From the NCBI GenBank assembly GCA_027066595.1, contig JAMONG010000282.1:1-5305 (forward strand): DNA of 5,305 nucleotides, written 5' to 3'. Origin of the DNA: Sulfurovum sp. (GTDB lineage Bacteria > Campylobacterota > Campylobacteria > Campylobacterales > Sulfurovaceae). A model generated the notes under the pieces. It made no database searches and was not told where the DNA came from. It worked only from the letters and a program-made list of their open reading frames with translations. Positions within the stretch are counted from its first letter, which is position 1. Each line of letters starts with the position of its first letter. This document shows, one piece after another, positions 1-4,105 of this stretch. The position numbers and the translations under genes were made by a program.

Positions 1-258
1 ATTGGTATCATCAAATATCTTCTGCACGTCAATGTTGCTAATGCTGGCATCTATAAAGTGTCTCGATGCATCTTTAATACTACGTGCTACCTCAGCATAA
101 CCTATGAGTAGTTTAGAGGGTACACAGCCTCTGTTTGGACAAGTTCCTCCAAACTTTGATTTTTCTATGATGGCTACTTTTAGTCCTGCTTTACCTGCAT
201 TCCGTGCTAAGTTACTCGCACGCCCTGCTCCTATGACGATGATGTCAAATTTTTTCAT
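1..258 (-). CDS. Pyridine nucleotide-disulfide oxidoreductase, N-terminal part (dihydrolipoamide dehydrogenase-like)
   Basis: Reading the minus strand from an ATG at 258 gives 86 codons open to the window edge, starting MKKFDIIVIGAGRASNLARN. Seen: a beta-alpha-beta FAD-binding fold at residues 4-32 (IIVIGAGRAS, then an acidic end IIEKS) and the redox-active disulfide motif GGTCPNRGCVPSK at residues 37-49, with Cys40 and Cys45 spaced CxxxxC. This pair is the hallmark of class I flavin disulfide reductases (dihydrolipoamide dehydrogenase, mercuric reductase, glutathione and mycothione reductases), which pass electrons from NAD(P)H through FAD to a disulfide or metal. Family members run about 450-480 residues, so over 80% is missing, including the NAD domain and the C-terminal His-Glu pair. 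No signal peptide is seen, so it is probably cytoplasmic. The ribosome binding site AGAAGGA five bases upstream fixes the start. Odd: the third Gly of the usual GxGxxG is Ser15, and the motif is CPNRGC rather than the commoner CLNVGC. The substrate cannot be told from this fragment. Confidence 0.9.
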   Translation of the reverse strand, partial: MKKFDIIVIGAGRASNLARNAGKAGLKVAIIEKSKFGGTCPNRGCVPSKLLIGYAEVARSIKDASRHFIDASISNIDVQKIFDDTN

Positions 259-263
259 ATCTA

Positions 264-270
264 TCCTTCT
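264..270 (-). promoter_or_regulatory. Ribosome binding site of the flavoenzyme gene
   Basis: On the minus strand AGAAGGA lies five bases before the ATG at 258. It is a good match to the 16S rRNA anti-Shine-Dalgarno sequence and supports this start codon. Confidence 0.7.
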
Positions 271-285
271 CATTCAAACTATGTA

Positions 286-291
286 AGTATA
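286..291 (-). promoter_or_regulatory. Candidate -10 box of the flavoenzyme gene
   Basis: The minus strand reads GGGCTATACTTAC. TATACT matches five of six bases of TATAAT and would give a leader of about 20 bases containing the ribosome binding site. No -35 hexamer is evident at the usual distance, which is common for sigma-70 promoters of Campylobacterota. Prediction from pattern only. Confidence 0.4.
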
Positions 292-392
292 GCCCAAAGC
301 TATTTACGCTTCATTGACACAGGTCATCCTACAGATACTACACAAACAATATGCTACACTCCTCTCATCAAAATATATTAAGGAAATAACTT

Positions 393-1643
393 ATGAAAAA
401 AATCATACTCTTTTTAGGACTTAGCCTTCTCTTTAGTACAGGACTTGTGGCTAAAACCCAAACCATTGTCTTTGGTGCAGGGTGTTTTTGGGGTGTAGAG
501 AAGCACTTTGAAAACCTAGAGGGTGTCAAGCGTGCAACCTCTGGCTATACAGGTGGCGAATATGCCAATCCTGACTATGAAACCGTACTTAAACATAAGA
601 ATTCAAAGAAGATACAAAACCATACAGAAGTGGTTAAAGTCATCTACGATGAGAGTAAAATCTCTACAGAAAAACTCATCAAGTCTTTTTGGGAGTTGCA
701 TGACCCTACACAGGGTAACCAACAAGGCAATGACAAAGGAAACAACTACCGCTCTGCTATTTACTACACCAACGATAAACAAAAAGAGATAGCACAAGCA
801 AGTAAAAAACTCTACCAAAAACTCCTCAACAAAGCAGGCTATGGAAAAATCACCACCGAGATAAAACCTTTAAAAAAATTCTACCCTGCAGAGGTCTATC
901 ACCAAAACTACTTAGAGAAAAATCCTTTTGGCTACTGTCCTAACCACTCCACAGGCGTAAAATTTACAAATGAAAAAATAGACATCAAAACCATAAGTCC
1001 CCTTGGCGGAAAAGAGATAATAGTCATCGATGCAGAACATTGTAGATTTTGTGAAAAGTTCAAAGAAAATGTGACAGACCAATACAAAGGGACTGTCCCT
1101 CTTAGAACGGCTAAACAACATGCATTAAAAGGCTTTAAGCTCTCCACTAAAATAGAAGGCACACCTACCATACTCTTTTTTGAAAATGGCAAAGAAGTTT
1201 ATGCACATACAGGCTATATGGAGGAGAAGGCATTTTACAAAGCAGTAGGTGCTTTTAAACTAGGTAAGGAGAGTGAAGGCTACGATGTTGCCTTTAATCA
1301 AAAAACTGATGGCAGATTTTGTAAGCAATATGCAGCATTTAAAAATACAGGCGATGGTGTCTTTAGAGACAAAATCTCTGGTGACATACTCTTTGACACA
1401 CGTGATAGATTTAACTCAAGCTCTGGGTGGCTTAGCTTCTTTAAAGCCGTTGATGGTGCTACCATAGAAAAAGAAGACAACGCTTTGGGCATGAGGCGTG
1501 TTGAGATTATCGCAAAAAAATCAGGTGCACATTTGGGTCATGTATTTGATGATGCACCTGGTGGTAAACAACGTTTTTGTATCAACGCTACAGTGTTGGA
1601 GTTTGAGCCTAGAAAAGAGATAAGAAAGAAAATGAAAGAGTAA
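393..1643 (+). CDS. msrAB: Exported methionine sulfoxide reductase, fused MsrA-thioredoxin-MsrB
   Basis: A 416-residue protein that should reduce both S- and R-methionine sulfoxide in oxidised envelope proteins. Seen: a Sec-type signal peptide (residues 1-20, KK then a hydrophobic run ending GLVA) with no lipobox Cys. MsrA spans about 24-190, with catalytic GCFWG (Cys31), NYRSAIYYT near 118-126, YHQNYL at 169-174 and a likely resolving Cys182 in GYCPNH. A thioredoxin-like domain spans about 200-295, with HCRFC (Cys217, Cys220) and a cis-Pro motif EGTPTI (Pro258). MsrB spans about 297-406, with GAHLGHVFDD (378-387) and catalytic Cys396 in RFCINA. The MsrB has no zinc CxxC pairs, and Ser344 stands where the Neisseria-type SGCGWPSF carries its recycling Cys; Cys310 (GRFCKQY) is the only other MsrB cysteine and may replace it. 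The central thioredoxin differs from Neisseria PilB, where it is N-terminal. AAGGAAA upstream supports the start. Likely monocistronic, since a hairpin and a new promoter follow. Confidence 0.93.
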   Translation: MKKIILFLGLSLLFSTGLVAKTQTIVFGAGCFWGVEKHFENLEGVKRATSGYTGGEYANPDYETVLKHKNSKKIQNHTEVVKVIYDESKISTEKLIKSFWELHDPTQGNQQGNDKGNNYRSAIYYTNDKQKEIAQASKKLYQKLLNKAGYGKITTEIKPLKKFYPAEVYHQNYLEKNPFGYCPNHSTGVKFTNEKIDIKTISPLGGKEIIVIDAEHCRFCEKFKENVTDQYKGTVPLRTAKQHALKGFKLSTKIEGTPTILFFENGKEVYAHTGYMEEKAFYKAVGAFKLGKESEGYDVAFNQKTDGRFCKQYAAFKNTGDGVFRDKISGDILFDTRDRFNSSSGWLSFFKAVDGATIEKEDNALGMRRVEIIAKKSGAHLGHVFDDAPGGKQRFCINATVLEFEPRKEIRKKMKE

Positions 1644-1655
1644 TCCAAATATCCC

Positions 1656-1683
1656 AAAAAACTTGACGTATCTTAAGTTTTTT
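1656..1683 (+). terminator. AT-rich hairpin with T-run after msrAB
   Basis: AAAAAACTT (1656-1664) and AAGTTTTTT (1675-1683) are perfect reverse complements around a ten-base spacer, starting 12 bases after the msrAB stop. The right arm ends in six T, so it can act as a weak intrinsic terminator, possibly in both directions. The stem has only one G-C pair besides the A-T pairs, so stability is low. It could instead be an operator, because it lies just upstream of the next gene's promoter. Confidence 0.45.
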
Positions 1684-1698
1684 CTAGCTTTGGATAGC

Positions 1699-1704
1699 TA
1701 TAAT
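1699..1704 (+). promoter_or_regulatory. Consensus -10 box (TATAAT) of the DUF1538 operon
   Basis: A perfect TATAAT follows a T-rich stretch (TTTTTTCTAGCTTTGG), the usual look of a vegetative promoter in Campylobacterota, where a -35 box is often absent. Its end is only seven bases before the ATG at 1712, so transcription should begin at or within a base or two of the start codon. No ribosome binding site fits in between. Confidence 0.65.
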
Positions 1705-1711
1705 TTTAACC

Positions 1712-3244
1712 ATGAAAGAAAGTTTGAAAATATTTGCTGGGGATTTAAAAAACTCTTTTAAAGACCTCCTTCCCATTATCCTTGTTGTGGCTCTTTTTCA
1801 GGGTGCTATTATCCAAGCTGTACCTGAAAATCTAAGTTCTATTATCATAGGTCTTACCATCGTGGCAGTAGGGCTCGCACTCTTTATACGTGGATTAGAA
1901 CTTGGTATCTTTCCTATTGGTGAGGGGCTTGCCATTGACTTTGCTAAAAAAGGTTCGGTCTTTTGGCTATTACTCTTTGCTTTTACCATTGGTTTTTCTA
2001 CCACTGTAGCAGAGCCTGCACTCATCGCCATAGCCGATAAGGCAGCCCTCATATCCAATGGACTCATTGATGCTTTTTGGCTTCGTATGACCGTGGCTCT
2101 CTCTGTTGGCTTTGCTATCGCGTTAGGGACACTGCGTATCTTACTTGGACACCCTATCGCATACTACATCATCAGCGGATACATTTTAGTCGTTATCGTT
2201 ACATTTTTTGCCCCAAAAGAGATTATCGGTCTGGCTTATGACTCTGGTGGAGTGACAACATCAACCGTGACGGTACCTCTTGTGGCAGCACTTGGTATAG
2301 GGCTGGCTTCGAGTATTAAAGGGCGTAACCCTGCTATAGATGGCTTTGGGCTTATCGCTTTTGCTTCACTGACCCCTATGATATTTGTGCAAGTCTACGG
2401 TATCATTGTCTACACCTTCATGGATGCACCTAGTGTTGCTCAGACAGCATTAAGTGTTGCAGACAACGCAAAGGCAGTCGCTAGTGCCTATGTATTTTCC
2501 GCTTACGATACCTTTATGGCACTGGTAGGTACTATCAAAGATGTTATGCCTATTTTAATTGTTATCTTCTTTTTTCAGTATGCCATCATTAAAAAACCTG
2601 TGGCACATCTGCATAAAATTATCACGGGTATCGTCATGGTTGTCTTAGGGCTTTACGCATTCATCGTAGGATTAGAGATGGGACTTTTCCCTATCGGAGA
2701 GACTATCGCTTTACAACTAACAGGTATGGGAAACAACCTACTCATCTACCTCTTTGCCTTTCTTATCGGTTTTTCTACCACTATGGCAGAGCCTGCCCTA
2801 CTCGCCATAGCCATCAAAGCAGAAGAGATTAGTAAAGGAAATATTAAACAAAATATCCTTAGAATGGTTGTAGCACTTGGTGTGGCTGTGGGCATTTCAC
2901 TTGGAGCCTATAGACTAGTTTCTGGTGACCCTATTCATTACTATATTATCGGTGGGTATGTGATGGTTATCATCTTTACCTATTTTGCACCCAAGTACAT
3001 CGTGCCTATCGCTTATGATTCTGGTGGTGTCACGACCTCTACTGTCACCGTACCTTTAGTCGCTGCTCTAGGGCTTGGTCTTGCAGAAAACATAGAAGGA
3101 CGAAACCCTCTTATAGATGGTTTTGGGCTTATCGCTTTTGCCTCTTTGTTTCCTATGCTTACTGTGATGGGATATGGAATACATGCAGAGTACTATAGAA
3201 AAAAACAAGAGAAGCAATCTCAACTCAAAGGAGAAACATCATGA
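1712..3244 (+). CDS. DUF1538 family integral membrane protein, two-fold duplicated (putative transporter)
   Basis: A 510-residue, very hydrophobic protein recognised as DUF1538; I know of no established substrate. It is built of two homologous halves of about 250 residues. Each carries, in order, GLE(L/M)G(I/L)FPIGE (61-71; 320-330), IGFSTT(V/M)AEPAL (93-104; 352-363), YDSGGVTTSTVTVPLVAALG (176-195; 435-454) and GRNP(A/L)IDGFGLIAFASL (204-220; 463-479). Every motif is offset by exactly 259 residues. Each half has roughly six hydrophobic segments, giving about 12 in total, with polar Glu/Asp/Ser/Thr motifs placed between them as in secondary carriers. The tail (YYRKKQEKQS) is basic and probably cytoplasmic. 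No signal peptide. Its stop overlaps the start of a P-II-like gene, and a CBS gene follows, so its activity is probably controlled by a nucleotide sensor (inference). The start is supported by alignment of FKDLLPIILVVALFQ with the second half (IKDVMPILIVIFFFQ) and by the promoter just upstream, although no ribosome binding site is present. Confidence 0.88.
   Translation: MKESLKIFAGDLKNSFKDLLPIILVVALFQGAIIQAVPENLSSIIIGLTIVAVGLALFIRGLELGIFPIGEGLAIDFAKKGSVFWLLLFAFTIGFSTTVAEPALIAIADKAALISNGLIDAFWLRMTVALSVGFAIALGTLRILLGHPIAYYIISGYILVVIVTFFAPKEIIGLAYDSGGVTTSTVTVPLVAALGIGLASSIKGRNPAIDGFGLIAFASLTPMIFVQVYGIIVYTFMDAPSVAQTALSVADNAKAVASAYVFSAYDTFMALVGTIKDVMPILIVIFFFQYAIIKKPVAHLHKIITGIVMVVLGLYAFIVGLEMGLFPIGETIALQLTGMGNNLLIYLFAFLIGFSTTMAEPALLAIAIKAEEISKGNIKQNILRMVVALGVAVGISLGAYRLVSGDPIHYYIIGGYVMVIIFTYFAPKYIVPIAYDSGGVTTSTVTVPLVAALGLGLAENIEGRNPLIDGFGLIAFASLFPMLTVMGYGIHAEYYRKKQEKQSQLKGETS
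1892..3157 (+). repeat. Internal tandem duplication of the DUF1538 gene (777-base period)
   Basis: Codons 61-223 (1892-2380) and 320-482 (2669-3157) encode the same four motifs at a fixed 259-residue offset. Short stretches are still identical in DNA at that offset: GGTTTTTCTACCACT at 1991 and 2768, and a 20-base identity starting at 2345 and 3122. The duplication is old at most other positions, so this is a domain repeat rather than a recent DNA duplication. Confidence 0.85.
3228..3233 (+). promoter_or_regulatory. Strong ribosome binding site inside the DUF1538 3' end
   Basis: AAGGAG lies seven bases before the ATG at 3241, within the last codons of the DUF1538 gene. With the ATGA stop/start overlap it implies translational coupling, and therefore a matched supply of the membrane protein and its P-II-like partner. 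Confidence 0.75.
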
Positions 3245-3591
3245 AATTTACCGCACTCATCGCCGTCATACAAGACAAAGATGAAGAAGCTGCTATAGAA
3301 GTAGCTAAAAAAGCAGGTGCAGGCTCTGTCACTATCTTGCAGGGCAAGAGCATAGGACTTGAAGAGAAAAAAGTCTTTTTTGGCTTAACCTTAGAAGAAA
3401 ATGTCTCAGCACTGCTCTTTATCTTACCACGTAAACTCTCTATGAAAGTCATGAAAGCCCTACGTGAGGAGTTCGATATAGACAACCCTGAAAACGCTGG
3501 ATTTGCGTTCACCATACCACTGAGTCATGTAGCAGGACTTGACACCAAAGAGCTTCATAAATTTGAAGACGATATAAAATGTATGTTATAA
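3241..3591 (+). CDS. P-II-like regulatory protein (GlnB-type fold)
   Basis: A 116-residue soluble protein of the length and layout of P-II proteins (about 112): strand FTALIAVI (3-10), helix 13-25, strand SVTILQG (29-35), a loop, strand SALLFILP (56-63), helix 65-78, then NPENAGFAFTIPL (82-94), which corresponds to the B-loop and following strand of P-II. P-II proteins are trimers that bind ATP, ADP or other nucleotides in the clefts between subunits and dock onto transporters or enzymes. The T-loop region (about 34-50) is much shorter than in GlnB/GlnK and has no tyrosine equivalent to the uridylylation site Tyr51, so control by GlnD is unlikely. It is better called P-II-like than a nitrogen regulator. 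The start overlaps the DUF1538 stop (ATGA) and is preceded by AAGGAG. The linkage suggests, as inference, that it gates the DUF1538 protein. The ligand cannot be read from the sequence. Confidence 0.8.
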   Translation: MKFTALIAVIQDKDEEAAIEVAKKAGAGSVTILQGKSIGLEEKKVFFGLTLEENVSALLFILPRKLSMKVMKALREEFDIDNPENAGFAFTIPLSHVAGLDTKELHKFEDDIKCML

Positions 3592-3601
3592 GGAAAAAAC
3601 A

Positions 3602-3994
3602 ATGTTAGTAAAAGAAGTTATGACCCCAAAAGAAAAACTTATCTCAGTTGCACCCACTGCCACAGTAAGAGAAGCACTTAAGCTTATGCGTACACAGTCA
3701 GTACGTTCTATCATCGTTGAAAAGACACAAGCTGATGGTGCTTACGGGCTTGTGACATTTAAAAATATTTTACAAAGTATCGTTGCAGAAGATGGAGATA
3801 TTGACCTGCTCAATGTCTATGATATTGCTACTATCCCTGCTATGGCGGTCTCATCACAGCTCAACATCAAATATGCTGCTAAAATGATGGTAACCTCTAG
3901 CATCAAACGTCTACTTGTTATAGATAATAACGAACTATTAGGGATTCTTACGATGACTGATATTATTGGTGTGTTTATGGATAATATTGAGTAG
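3602..3994 (+). CDS. Two-CBS-domain protein
   Basis: A 130-residue soluble protein made almost wholly of a CBS pair (Bateman module). CBS1 is about 1-60 (VKEVMTPKEKLISVAPTATV, then ALKLMRTQSVRSIIV and GLVTFKNIL). CBS2 is about 72-126 (VYDIATIPAMAVSSQLNI, then AAKMMVTSSIKRLLVID and GILTMTDIIG). CBS pairs commonly bind AMP, ADP, ATP or S-adenosylmethionine and switch a partner. The second domain keeps the Thr-x-x-Asp signature (TMTDI, Asp120), which often contacts ribose; the first has TFKNI, with Asn instead of Asp, so its site may be degenerate. There is no enzyme or DNA-binding domain, so it must act on a partner. It starts ten bases after the P-II-like gene, with AAGGAA overlapping that gene's TAA, so it belongs to the same operon. 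Role in controlling the DUF1538 protein is inferred from context alone. Confidence 0.88.
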   Translation: MLVKEVMTPKEKLISVAPTATVREALKLMRTQSVRSIIVEKTQADGAYGLVTFKNILQSIVAEDGDIDLLNVYDIATIPAMAVSSQLNIKYAAKMMVTSSIKRLLVIDNNELLGILTMTDIIGVFMDNIE

Positions 3995-4001
3995 TACTAC
4001 T
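3990..4001. other. Perfect 12-base palindrome across the CBS stop codon
   Basis: AGTAGTACTACT equals its own reverse complement and contains the TAG stop (3992-3994). Its right half ACTACTT (3996-4002) can also pair with AAGTAGT at 4025-4031, giving an alternative weak hairpin ahead of the main terminator. It may be chance or a small protein-binding site. Confidence 0.3.
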
Positions 4002-4047
4002 TTATATATAATAACAGATTTAAGAAGTAGTGTAAGTTTACATTTTT

Positions 4048-4100
4048 AAGACTCATACTTAGAGCAAAGTGCATCTAAGTACGAGTCTTCTTTAATTTTT
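4048..4100 (+). terminator. Intrinsic terminator of the DUF1538/P-II-like/CBS operon
   Basis: AAGACTC (4048-4054) pairs with GAGTCTT (4083-4089), and TACTTAGA (4056-4063) pairs with TCTAAGTA (4074-4081). One A/C mismatch lies between the two blocks and the loop is ten bases. The stem is 15 pairs in all, followed by CTTTAATTTTT (4090-4100). On the minus strand the hairpin is followed by A rather than T, so it fits termination of the plus-strand operon best. The convergent gene ends only six bases past the T-run. Confidence 0.8.
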
Positions 4101-4105
4101 AATAT

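Larger units (their letters stand above)
259..392. promoter_or_regulatory. Divergent intergenic region between the flavoenzyme and msrAB genes
   Basis: This 134-base gap must hold start signals for both divergent genes. For the plus strand, AAGGAAA at 380-386 is the ribosome binding site of msrAB, six bases before its ATG. A perfect TTGACA sits at 314-319, but no TATAAT-like box lies 16-18 bases downstream: GATACT (334-339) is only 14 away, TATGCT (350-355) is 30 away, and TATATT (374-379) would leave almost no leader. The msrAB promoter is therefore not resolved. No clear operator palindrome was seen. Confidence 0.45.

Noticed and set aside
104..286. Plus-strand open frame of 60 codons at the window start
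   Set aside because: It lies antisense to the clear flavoenzyme reading frame, has no ribosome binding site, and its product shows no recognisable pattern.
314..319. TTGACA as a -35 box for msrAB
   Set aside because: No acceptable -10 box lies 16-18 bases downstream; the nearest candidates are 14 and 30 bases away. It is mentioned only as part of the intergenic description.
1663..1668. TTGACG as a -35 box for the DUF1538 promoter
   Set aside because: It is 30 bases from the TATAAT box, far beyond the workable 16-18, and sits within the hairpin after msrAB.
1656..1711. Riboswitch or structured leader for the DUF1538 operon
   Set aside because: The TATAAT box sits seven bases from the ATG, so no transcribed leader is available from this promoter; the only structure is a simple AT-rich hairpin upstream of it.
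1798..2067. Minus-strand open frames inside the DUF1538 and msrAB genes
   Set aside because: They overlap strongly supported coding regions on the other strand, without start signals or family features.
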